From Cupriavidus sp. WGlv3 (GTDB lineage Bacteria; Pseudomonadota; Gammaproteobacteria; Burkholderiales; Burkholderiaceae), in the NCBI RefSeq assembly GCF_023952475.1, contig NZ_JALHRX010000008.1, positions 124,001 to 188,000 of the forward strand: a stretch of 64,000 nucleotides of DNA, in the 5' to 3' direction. Below, in pieces: positions 25,187-32,918 of the stretch. The notes under the pieces are model-generated. The model made no database searches. It had not been told where the DNA came from and was given only the letters and a program-made list of their open reading frames with translations. The translations under genes were made by a program, and so were the position numbers. How positions within the stretch are numbered: position 1 is the stretch's first letter; the number at the start of each line of letters is the position of its first letter.

Positions 25187-25855
25187 ATGGCGCTTGCGTC
25201 AGGCCCCGAAAAGACCAGGCTCGACGGCGACGCCGGGCCGATTGAAATGCTGGTCGACCGACCGCAAGGCGATCCGCGCGGCATTGCCGTGGTGGGCCAT
25301 CCGCACCCCTTGCTGGGCGGGTCGGCCACACACAAGGTGCCGCACCAGCTGGCCAAGGCGCTGGTGGCGCGCGGCTACCTGACCGTGCGGCCGAATTTCC
25401 GTGGCGTGGAGGGTTCGGGCGGTGCCCATGACCAGGGCCGCGGCGAGGCGCAGGACATGCTGGCGGTGGTGGCCCACCTGCGCGACGCGCATCCCGGCCT
25501 GCCGCTGGCGCTGGCCGGGTTTTCCTTCGGTGCCTTCGTCATGACCCATGTAGCCGCGGCCCTGGCGGCGCAGTCGGTGCCGATCCGCCACCTGGTGCTG
25601 ACAGGCACCCCCTACGGCGTGGTGAAAGGGCATCGCAGCTATGACACCCCGGCCGTGCCGGCCGATTGCCTGGTGGTCCATGGCGAGCGCGACGAGCGCG
25701 CGCAGCTGGCCGCGCTGTTTGACTGGGCCCGGCCCCAGGCATTGCCCGTAGTGGTGGTGCCGGGCGCGGATCACTTCTTTACCGGCAAGCTGCCGCTGCT
25801 GGTGCGCATCGTCGGCGGCTACCTCGACCGGCCCGCGCACGGCGCCACCGTGTAA
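25187..25855 (+). CDS. Alpha/beta hydrolase, DienelactoneHydrolase/YpfH-like
   Basis: 222 residues. VVGHPHPLLGGSATHKVPHQ is the oxyanion region with the HPHP pattern of this family, and GFSFGAF carries the nucleophile Ser; Asp near GERDER and His in PGADHFF complete the triad. Probably a cytosolic serine esterase or thioesterase-like enzyme; substrate unknown. Start 25187 is preceded by GGAG. No operon partner. Confidence 0.82.
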   Translation: MALASGPEKTRLDGDAGPIEMLVDRPQGDPRGIAVVGHPHPLLGGSATHKVPHQLAKALVARGYLTVRPNFRGVEGSGGAHDQGRGEAQDMLAVVAHLRDAHPGLPLALAGFSFGAFVMTHVAAALAAQSVPIRHLVLTGTPYGVVKGHRSYDTPAVPADCLVVHGERDERAQLAALFDWARPQALPVVVVPGADHFFTGKLPLLVRIVGGYLDRPAHGATV

Positions 25856-25977
25856 AAACTTCGATCGTTGCCGCGCTTGCGCGGTGCGCGCCGGCGGGGC
25901 CGTCCGGGAGGCGCGAGCCGCAGCGCGCCGCGGTGACCGGGCGTGAGGCATGGATGATGCTACCGATAGCAGACACG

Positions 25978-25993
25978 GCGCCAGATATGGCGC
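25978..25993. promoter_or_regulatory. Small hairpin in leader of the BON-domain gene
   Basis: GCGCCA-GATA-TGGCGC forms a perfect 6-bp hairpin 29 bases upstream of the BON gene start. It could affect translation or message stability, or be a binding site. Confidence 0.3.
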
Positions 25994-26022
25994 AACTCGC
26001 GCGTTCAGATCGGAGGCAATCC

Positions 26023-26754
26023 ATGAAAGACTATCCACCGTCAGAAATCAGGGAAACGTGGCGCAACCGCGGCTATGGCGAGCCCGGCGATACCCGCCAG
26101 GCACACCACTGGCGCAGCGGCAATCCGGGCGGCGCGGGCTTTGGCTACGGGCAGGCGCGCTATGGCACGGAAGAGGGCGAGGCTCCGGAAGAGCAGTACC
26201 GTCCCGGCATCCCGGCGCGAACCGCATCGCGCCGGCTGCCCAAGAACTACCAGCGCACCGACACGCGCATCCGCGATGACCTGTGCGAACGGCTGGCGCA
26301 TGCCGACGATGACGTCTCGGACGTGACCGTCGACGTTGGCTCGGGCATCGTCACGCTGACCGGCACCGTGGCCGAGCGCGGCATCAAGTACCGCATTGAA
26401 GAGCTGGCCGAAGACGTGCTGGGCGTCAATGAGGTGCGCAACAACCTGCAGGTGGCGCGCCGCGCAGGCGGTATGGACGACGGGCAGCAGGAGGCCGGTG
26501 CCGGCGGCAGCGTGCCCGGACAGCGGCGCCTGGGCCAGTCTGCCGGCTGGCGCCAGCCGGTGGGAGAGGTGAGCGCGGACGTGCTGTATATCGTCCAGTC
26601 GCGCGACGGGCGCTTCCTCGGCGCGGAATCCGGCGAAGCCGTGCTGGTGCCGGGAATTGCCCAGGCCGGCCTGTTCGACGATCCGGATGAAGCCCGCGCC
26701 GCGGCGCAGGAGCATTGCAGCCGCGGCTACCGCATCCTGGCGACGCGGCGCTGA
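26023..26754 (+). CDS. BON-domain protein
   Basis: 243 residues. The N-terminal 80 residues are low-complexity, rich in Gly, Arg and Tyr (RNRGYGEPGDTRQ). A BON domain follows at about 85-150 (DTRIRDDLCERLAHADDDVS, VTLTGTVAERGIKYRIEELA), a fold that binds lipids or envelope surfaces. The last 60 residues form a separate unit (VLYIVQSRDGRFLGAES). No signal peptide is seen, although many relatives are exported. Start 26023 has GGAGG upstream. Likely a stress or envelope protein; function unknown. Confidence 0.75.
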   Translation: MKDYPPSEIRETWRNRGYGEPGDTRQAHHWRSGNPGGAGFGYGQARYGTEEGEAPEEQYRPGIPARTASRRLPKNYQRTDTRIRDDLCERLAHADDDVSDVTVDVGSGIVTLTGTVAERGIKYRIEELAEDVLGVNEVRNNLQVARRAGGMDDGQQEAGAGGSVPGQRRLGQSAGWRQPVGEVSADVLYIVQSRDGRFLGAESGEAVLVPGIAQAGLFDDPDEARAAAQEHCSRGYRILATRR

Positions 26755-26767
26755 CGGGGCGCCGCGC

Positions 26768-27502
26768 TCAGGCGTTGGGCACGGCAGGCGCGCTGGCCGG
26801 ATCCGGGTGGATCTGCATCACCGCGGCGCGCTTCTCCAGCAGGTGCTGGCGCAGGATCGACGCCAGCCGCTTGCCGTCCCGCGCTTCGAGCGCGCGGATC
26901 ATTTCTTCGTGGTCGTGCACCGCGCGGTCCCACTTGTCGGTCTGGTGGTTGGAGCGGAAGCGCATCGCCTTGAGCCGCCGGTTCAGCGTCAGGTAGGTCT
27001 GCAGCAGGGTCTGGTTGCGCGCCGCCGCGGCGATGCGGTCGTGGATTTCCTGGTTGCGGCTGTAGTAGCCGGGCAGGTCGTTGCGGGCATGGCAGGCCAG
27101 CATGGCGTAATGCAGCGCCTTGATCTCGGCCAGTTCCGGCGCGGTGATGCGCTCGCACGCCAGTTCGCCGGCAAAGGCTTCCAGGCCGCTCATCAGCTCG
27201 AACGCCTCCCACGCCTCGGCCTCGCTCATGCGCGAGACGCTGGCGCCGCGGTTGGGCGAGATCTCGATCAGCCCCTCGGCGGCAAGCACCTTGAGCGCCT
27301 CGCGCAGCGGCGTGCGCGAGATCCCCAGCGTTTCGCACAGTTCGCGCTCGTTCAGCTTCATGCCGGGCGCCAGCACCCCTTCGACGATGAAGTTGCGCAG
27401 GTGGTCGACCACGGTGTCGTGCAGCCGCTGGCGCACCACCTTGGGCAGGAGCGGGGCGGCGGTGGTGCCGGTTCCGGTGCCGGTGCCGTCCGAAGGTTGC
27501 AT
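26768..27502 (-). CDS. GntR-family regulator, FadR/FCD subgroup
   Basis: 244 residues. A Thr/Gly-rich leader, a winged helix (LRNFIVEGVLAPGMKLNERE, LGISRTPLREALKVLAAEGL) and a C-terminal FCD helical effector domain with putative metal-binding His residues. These regulators respond to small carboxylates. The structural genes it controls are not obvious: the next gene upstream is a remnant, which suggests that its former target operon was lost. Confidence 0.9.
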   Translation of the reverse strand: MQPSDGTGTGTGTTAAPLLPKVVRQRLHDTVVDHLRNFIVEGVLAPGMKLNERELCETLGISRTPLREALKVLAAEGLIEISPNRGASVSRMSEAEAWEAFELMSGLEAFAGELACERITAPELAEIKALHYAMLACHARNDLPGYYSRNQEIHDRIAAAARNQTLLQTYLTLNRRLKAMRFRSNHQTDKWDRAVHDHEEMIRALEARDGKRLASILRQHLLEKRAAVMQIHPDPASAPAVPNA

Positions 27503-27579
27503 GCAATGTCCCTGTCATTAGCGTGGTGCCATTCTAAGACATTGCCGGCCTGCCGCAACGGCGGCCGCGACCGTTGCGC

Positions 27580-27768
27580 TCAGCGCGCCGGGCCGCGCAG
27601 CGGCACGCCGCTTTCACGCGGCGCCCCGGCCCCGCGCCCCCGCCCGATCAGTGCCACCGACAGCGCCGACACCAGTCCCGCGAACGCCACGTGGGCGCAG
27701 CTCTGCCACGGCTGTTCAGCACCACAAACTGGGCTGCCGCTCCCCTGAATCGTTGGCGCGATAACCGC
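27580..27768 (-). pseudogene. Possible truncated C-terminus of a membrane protein gene
   Basis: An open frame without a start reads QPWQSCAHVAFAGLVSALSV and continues ALIGRGRG with a polar tail, then stops. It looks like a last transmembrane helix plus C-terminal tail of a transporter. It is cut off by a stop about 13 bases after the end of the histidine-kinase gene. Composition matches the GC-rich side (GntR) and not the kinase side. A transporter remnant is an inference from one helix, so confidence is low. Confidence 0.3.
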
Positions 27769-27782
27769 CTAGGCAGAATTTG

Positions 27783-29408
27783 TCAATGCGTGGCGGAGAC
27801 GGGCACGGTGAACTGAAATTCGGTGCCGCGTGGCACGTTTGCGTTGAGTCGTAGCGTTCCGCCGTGCGCATGCACGATCGAGCGGCAAATGGACAGCCCC
27901 ATGCCCATCCCGCCGGCCTTCGTCGTACAGAACGGCTCGAAGATGCGCTCGATGTTCTCGGCAGCAACACCCGGCCCCGAATCGCACACTGTGACAAGGA
28001 CGGCGTCCGGCCCATCCATGCCGGTGCGGATGGTCAGGTCCCGCGGTCCCTCGTCCGCCTCGCTCATCGCTTCGATGGCGTTGACGATCAGGTTCAGCAT
28101 CGCCTGCTGGAGTTGGACCCGGTCGGCAGGAACGAACGGCAAGTCCTCAGCAAGCTCCATCCGCACGGACACGTGGTGTTTCATCGCCTCGCCGCGCGTC
28201 AGGGCAATGACCTCCTGGATCGCCTCGTTGATCTGTACCCACTCGGTATGCATCGGGGTGTTTTTGACGAGGCCGCGAATGCGGTTGATGATCGCACCGG
28301 CGCGGCTAGCGTCCCTGGTGATACGCTCAAGCGCCTGGCGAACCTCATCAAGATTCGGCGACTGTGCGTCCAGCCAGCGCAGACCCGCTTCGGCATTGGT
28401 GCCGCACGCGCCGATCGGTTGCTTTAATTCATGGCTGATCGAGGCGGTGAGCTGCCCCATCGTTGTGACACGGTTGGCGTGCGCCAGCGCTGTCTGGATC
28501 TCGCGGTAGCAGCGTTCGCTTTCGCGCGCTTCGGCCTCCGCGCGCTTGCGCTCGCTCAGATCGAGAACGAAAGCGACACCCTGGTTCCCGCCTTGTTCGA
28601 AGCTCGCCACGCCGATCAGCACGGGCACCCGGCTGCCGTCCTTGCGGAAATACTCCTTCTCGAACGGTTGCAGGCGACCGGTCCGCTCGAGCTCTGGCAG
28701 CCATTGCCGGACATCGCGCTCGAACCATTCCGGCGGGGTCAGGTCGGTCCAGCGCAGGCGGCCGGAGATGACATCCTCACGCTCGTAGCCGACGGTGCGG
28801 AGGAACGCGTCATTGGCCTCGATAATCCGGCCTCCGAGTTCCCAGATGAAGATGCCGATAATGTCCGCGTTGACCAGGCGCTCGATCTTCGCTTCGCGCT
28901 CCTCGAGTTGTTGGTTGACTGCGGTGAGCGATTCGAGGTCGGCCTGCAGCACGTCGCGGCACAGCAGCAGGAGTTTGTGAAAAGTCTCGCTGTAATCGTT
29001 TCTTTTTCTGTCAAGCACGCAAATCGTGCCGAATATCTCGCCATCGGGCCAACTGATCGGGACACCCAGGTACGAGAGCATCCCCAGCTTGATATCAGGG
29101 TTCGATTTCCACTCGTCGTCCTGCAGCGCGTCAGGCACCAGCAGCGGCTGGCGGGTTTTCATCACGGTCTCGCAATAGAGCCCCGTGTTCAAGGGCGCGG
29201 TTTCGGCCGGCTCGTAAGGGTTCCCTTCGGATTCGCTGGAGACAAAGACTTTGATGTTCGGAGGCTGTACCTGCATGATCAACGCGGAAGGAACGCGCAT
29301 GATTCCGGCGAGCAGATCGACAATCTCTTGCCATTTCCTGACGGTTTCAGGAGGTATCTGGATTGAGTGCGGCATGGTCGCTAAGGCGCTGAGGAACGTA
29401 GATTTCAT
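27783..29408 (-). CDS. Orphan hybrid-free sensor histidine kinase (GAF-PAS-HisKA-HATPase)
   Basis: About 541 residues from ATG 29408 (ATG 29375 also possible). Order: GAF domain with GLYCETVMKTRQPLLVPDAL, PAS domain with ANDAFLRTVGYEREDVISGR, H-box ISHELKQPIGA with phospho-acceptor His, N-box LNLIVNAIEAM and G-boxes DSGPGV and GMGMGLSICRS. No membrane helix, so a cytosolic sensor, FixL/DctB-like in its kinase part. No response regulator lies beside it. Third-position GC looks lower than in the flanking genes, hinting at transfer. Confidence 0.88.
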   Translation of the reverse strand: MKSTFLSALATMPHSIQIPPETVRKWQEIVDLLAGIMRVPSALIMQVQPPNIKVFVSSESEGNPYEPAETAPLNTGLYCETVMKTRQPLLVPDALQDDEWKSNPDIKLGMLSYLGVPISWPDGEIFGTICVLDRKRNDYSETFHKLLLLCRDVLQADLESLTAVNQQLEEREAKIERLVNADIIGIFIWELGGRIIEANDAFLRTVGYEREDVISGRLRWTDLTPPEWFERDVRQWLPELERTGRLQPFEKEYFRKDGSRVPVLIGVASFEQGGNQGVAFVLDLSERKRAEAEARESERCYREIQTALAHANRVTTMGQLTASISHELKQPIGACGTNAEAGLRWLDAQSPNLDEVRQALERITRDASRAGAIINRIRGLVKNTPMHTEWVQINEAIQEVIALTRGEAMKHHVSVRMELAEDLPFVPADRVQLQQAMLNLIVNAIEAMSEADEGPRDLTIRTGMDGPDAVLVTVCDSGPGVAAENIERIFEPFCTTKAGGMGMGLSICRSIVHAHGGTLRLNANVPRGTEFQFTVPVSATH

Positions 29409-29553
29409 CGGGCCTTGTTGCGCGCCGACGAGTTCAGCGCTGTAACCGGTGGCTGGTTTCCGATGATGACTGTTTATCCGGCTTAAATGGTAGACCTTGT
29501 TCGGGCCGATTACGACGTGACCCTGGCTTCGCAGAGGCCTGCGTACCAACAGT

Positions 29554-30525
29554 TCAGGCTGAAGCTTCGGTCGCGGACCTGGGGTTCCGCACCGCGGCCA
29601 GCGTCTGACGAATGCCCTCCGCGTAGGGTGTCTTGCGAATCGGCCCGAGCAGCCGTTGCAGCGCCGAGTCGTCCAGGATCAGCGGGTCGGTCATCAGGTA
29701 ATGCATCTCGACCAGTTCGCGCATGAACGGGTTGAACAGACCCAGCAGGCGCAGCATCGCCTTGCCGGCGACGCGCAGCTTCAGCGGCCGCCCCGTCTGT
29801 CGTTCCATTTCCAAGACAAGGTCATGTTGTGTCGTGACGCCGGCACCGGCAAGGTGCCAGATCTTGCCGAAGGCGGCCGGCGTGTCGATCAGCCGGGCGA
29901 CCACCGGTCCCACGTCGGGCACATAGACGAACTCATGCGGCCGGTCGATCGGCCCGATCAGGTCGGCCGTGCCGCCATTCACGGCCGCCTGCGCGGCGCG
30001 GTGCAGCAGGCTGGCTTCCACGCCAGGGCCGTAGAAGTCGGGCAGCCGCAGCACCGTCGCATGGATCTGCCCTCTGGCGTCGGCCTGCATCAGCAGGTCT
30101 TCCTGCGCCTTGCGCATGCGGCCCTTGAATGTGTGGGGCTGGCGCGGATGGTCTTCGCGAACCGGGTTGCCGGTCTGCACGCGGCCATAGGGGTACACCG
30201 TGCCGATCAGGATGAATTGCTTGACGCCAACGGCTATGGCGGCATCCAGGGTCTTGCGCATCAGCCCGGGGTGTAGCTGGAACTGCCAGTAGTTGACCCC
30301 GACCATGTAGATCAGCGTCTCGATGCCGCTGGCAGCGGCCTGCACCGAGGCCGGCGAATCCGGGTCCCAGGCAGCGATCTCGGCGAGCGGGTCGCCCCCG
30401 AATGCCTGGCGCAGGCGTGCTTCGTTGCGGCCGACCACGCGATACGGCTGTCCCTTGCTGCGCAATGCGGCGGCCACGCTGTGGCCAATTGCGCCGGCTG
30501 CGCCGAACAGAGCGACACTGGGCAT
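29554..30525 (-). CDS. NAD-dependent epimerase/dehydratase-like protein
   Basis: 323 residues of the atypical short-chain dehydrogenase family. The nucleotide-binding GAAGAIGHSVAAAL is at the N-terminus; GTVYPYGR carries the Tyr region but the usual YxxxK is not clear, as in NmrA/atypical epimerases. ATG 30525 follows AAGGAG. It diverges from the LysR gene, which probably regulates it. Substrate unknown. Confidence 0.82.
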   Translation of the reverse strand: MPSVALFGAAGAIGHSVAAALRSKGQPYRVVGRNEARLRQAFGGDPLAEIAAWDPDSPASVQAAASGIETLIYMVGVNYWQFQLHPGLMRKTLDAAIAVGVKQFILIGTVYPYGRVQTGNPVREDHPRQPHTFKGRMRKAQEDLLMQADARGQIHATVLRLPDFYGPGVEASLLHRAAQAAVNGGTADLIGPIDRPHEFVYVPDVGPVVARLIDTPAAFGKIWHLAGAGVTTQHDLVLEMERQTGRPLKLRVAGKAMLRLLGLFNPFMRELVEMHYLMTDPLILDDSALQRLLGPIRKTPYAEGIRQTLAAVRNPRSATEASA

Positions 30526-30570
30526 GGTGATTTCTCCTTGTGGGTATTACTGGTTTTGCGATTGCACTCA

Positions 30571-30609
30571 GTTTGCAAACTCCGGTGCCAAAAGGAAATT
30601 CCCTATAAT
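30571..30609. promoter_or_regulatory. Divergent promoter region with palindrome and TATAAT
   Basis: GTTTGCAAAC (30571-30580) is a perfect palindrome between the divergent epimerase and LysR genes. A consensus -10 TATAAT lies at 30604-30609, about 20 bases before LysR, with a poor -35, fitting a regulated promoter. Confidence 0.55.
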
Positions 30610-30629
30610 CGCGTGGTCGCTAAACAAAA

Positions 30630-31529
30630 ATGTATAGGATGCTCAACAGCGAACCTAACTGGGAGTGGTACCGGACTTTTCTTCATGTGCTGGAAACCGG
30701 CTCGCTGTCCGCCGCCGGGCGCGCGATGGGCCTGACGCAGCCGACCGTGGGCCGGCACATCGACAGCCTTGAGGCCGCCCTGGGGCTGAAGCTCTTTACC
30801 CGCTCTTTCGACGGATTCGCGCCCACCGACGCCGCGCACGAGCTGAGACCCTATGCGGCTGGCATCGCTGCGACGGCAGCGGCAATGCGGCGGGTGGCCA
30901 GCGGCCACGGCTCGGGCGTGCGCGGCACGGTCCGGGTGTCGGCCAGCGAGGTCATCGGCGTCGAAGTGCTTCCACCGATACTCACGGCACTGCGCGATGC
31001 GCATCCGGAGCTGGAGATCGAGCTGGTCCTGTCGAACCAGGTGGACGACCTGCTGCGTCGCGAGGCGGACATCGCGGTGCGAATGTTCCGGCCGGAACAG
31101 GAGGCGCTGGTGGCCCAGCATGTGGGCGGGATCGAGCTGGGCCTGCATGCCCATCACAGCTATCTGGCAGCCCGTGGCGTGCCCCAATCGCTGGACGAGC
31201 TGTCCGGCTTCACGCTGATCGGCTTCGACCAGGAAAGCGCATATATCCGCCGTCTGCAGGAACAGTTCCAGGCGTTCTCGCGCGACAGTCTGGCGTTTCG
31301 CGCCGACAGCGACCTGGCGCAGCTCGGCGCGATACGGGCAGGGTTCGGCATCGGCGTGTGCCAGTCGGCGCTGGCGGCGCGGGACAAGCGGCTGGTCCGG
31401 ATCCTGCAACATCAGTTCTCCGTGACGATGGATACCTGGGTCGCCATGCACGAGGACCTGCGCGGCAGTGCCCGATGTGCGGTGACGTTTGCCGCGCTGG
31501 CTTCGGGCTTGCGTGCCTACGCCGGATGA
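30630..31529 (+). CDS. LysR-family regulator divergent from epimerase gene
   Basis: 299 residues. Winged HTH at 8-70 (WYRTFLHVLETGSLSAAGRA, LTQPTVGRHIDSLEAALGLK) then effector domain. It belongs to the group with the WxxYRTFL opening, which usually controls the adjacent divergent gene. Start at 30630 or 30639 (MLNSE); neither has a clear Shine-Dalgarno, and the distance from TATAAT suggests a short leader. Confidence 0.9.
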   Translation: MYRMLNSEPNWEWYRTFLHVLETGSLSAAGRAMGLTQPTVGRHIDSLEAALGLKLFTRSFDGFAPTDAAHELRPYAAGIAATAAAMRRVASGHGSGVRGTVRVSASEVIGVEVLPPILTALRDAHPELEIELVLSNQVDDLLRREADIAVRMFRPEQEALVAQHVGGIELGLHAHHSYLAARGVPQSLDELSGFTLIGFDQESAYIRRLQEQFQAFSRDSLAFRADSDLAQLGAIRAGFGIGVCQSALAARDKRLVRILQHQFSVTMDTWVAMHEDLRGSARCAVTFAALASGLRAYAG

Positions 31530-31612
31530 GGAACGTCCGAAGGCGGAAACTTCCGCCCGCTCGTCGTGTCGCTACCTCCATAGTCGCGCAACCCCAATGA
31601 AACAAGACGCCC

Positions 31613-32755
31613 ATGAGCCTTCCCACCCTTATCGATCACCCGTGGTTCGGCACATGGGCGGCGGCTCTGATCGCTGTCATCGCGGCGCTGATCGCGCATC
31701 GCCTTGGCGGGCTGCTGCTGTTGCGGATCACCCGGACCGCGCCGGTGCTGCATGCCATCGTGATCAAGTCACGCGCCCCATCGAAGGCAGTCTTGCCGCT
31801 GCTGGCGTTGCAGACGGCCTGGCAGGCCGCGCCCAACGATCTGCGCTGGATCGACAGCGTGCGGCATTTCAACGGGCTGCTGATGATCGTCGCGACCACC
31901 TGGCTTGCGGCGCGCATGATCGCGGGGTTTGCGCAAGGGGTGCTGGACCGGCACCCTGTCGATGTGGAGGACAACGTGGGTGCGCGGCGCATCCACACCC
32001 AGACCCGCGTGCTGTCGCGCATTGCGATGACGCTGGTCGTGGTGATGGGCGCGGCAATGCTGCTGATGACGTTTCCGGGGGCGCGGCAAGTCGGCGCCAG
32101 CTTGCTGGCCTCGGCGGGCGTGGTCGGGCTGATTGCGGGCTTTGCGGCCAAGCCGGTGTTCAGCAATATGATCGCCGGACTCCAACTCGCGCTGACCCAG
32201 CCGATCCGGCTCGATGACGTACTGATCGTCGAAGGGGAGTGGGGCCGTGTGGAGGAGATTACCGGTACCTACGTCGTGCTCCGGATATGGGACGACCGCC
32301 GTCTGATCATCCCGCTGCAGTATTTCATCGAGAAGCCGTTCCAGAACTGGACCCGCAACAATGCGCAGCTGCTGGGATCCGTGTTCTTTCACGTGGACTA
32401 CGGCATGCCGCTGGCACCGTTGCGCAAGGAACTGGAGCGCATCGTCCATGCAGCGCCCGAGTGGGACCGTCGCTTCTTCAACCTGGTGGTCACCGATGCC
32501 ACCGAGCGCACCATGCAGATACGCGTACTGTGCACCGCGGCCTCGTCCGGGCTGGCGTGGGACTTGCGCTGTGTGGTGCGCGAAGGACTGATCGACTTCA
32601 TGCAGCGCGAGTTTCCGCAGTTCCTGCCGCGGCTGCGAATCGAAGGCGAGGGCCCGGCGCAGCATGGCGGCGCACGTCATCTGCATGGCGCTGCCGCGCG
32701 TTCCCGGGATGGCGTGGAAGGCATTGCCGAAGCTGAGCGCAGCGCAGCGCTGTGA
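31613..32755 (+). CDS. MscS-family mechanosensitive channel
   Basis: 380 residues with four or five N-terminal membrane helices, a pore helix (AGVVGLIAGFAAKPVFSNMI) and a soluble beta/alpha domain (LDDVLIVEGEWGRVEEITGT, IWDDRRLIIPLQYF). Close to the YbdG/YnaI type, which gate under hypo-osmotic stress. A 30-residue charged tail is added. 83 bases follow LysR; whether it is co-transcribed is unclear. Confidence 0.9.
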   Translation: MSLPTLIDHPWFGTWAAALIAVIAALIAHRLGGLLLLRITRTAPVLHAIVIKSRAPSKAVLPLLALQTAWQAAPNDLRWIDSVRHFNGLLMIVATTWLAARMIAGFAQGVLDRHPVDVEDNVGARRIHTQTRVLSRIAMTLVVVMGAAMLLMTFPGARQVGASLLASAGVVGLIAGFAAKPVFSNMIAGLQLALTQPIRLDDVLIVEGEWGRVEEITGTYVVLRIWDDRRLIIPLQYFIEKPFQNWTRNNAQLLGSVFFHVDYGMPLAPLRKELERIVHAAPEWDRRFFNLVVTDATERTMQIRVLCTAASSGLAWDLRCVVREGLIDFMQREFPQFLPRLRIEGEGPAQHGGARHLHGAAARSRDGVEGIAEAERSAAL

Positions 32756-32918
32756 AGGTAAGGACCTCACTGAACAGACCTTCCGCGATTGACCTGCGGA
32801 GTCGATAAATCCATCCAAACAATCAATTTATCAGCACAATCCAAGTCCTCTATAGTCGAGTCGCATCCCGTAATTCCGACGGGAACCATTTTTATAACGA
32901 CGAGACGAGGAGACACCG

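Noticed and set aside
27574..27816. Plus-strand frame over the remnant region
   Set aside because: Low-complexity Arg/Pro-rich product with no ribosome site; the reverse strand has the more protein-like hydrophobic segment.
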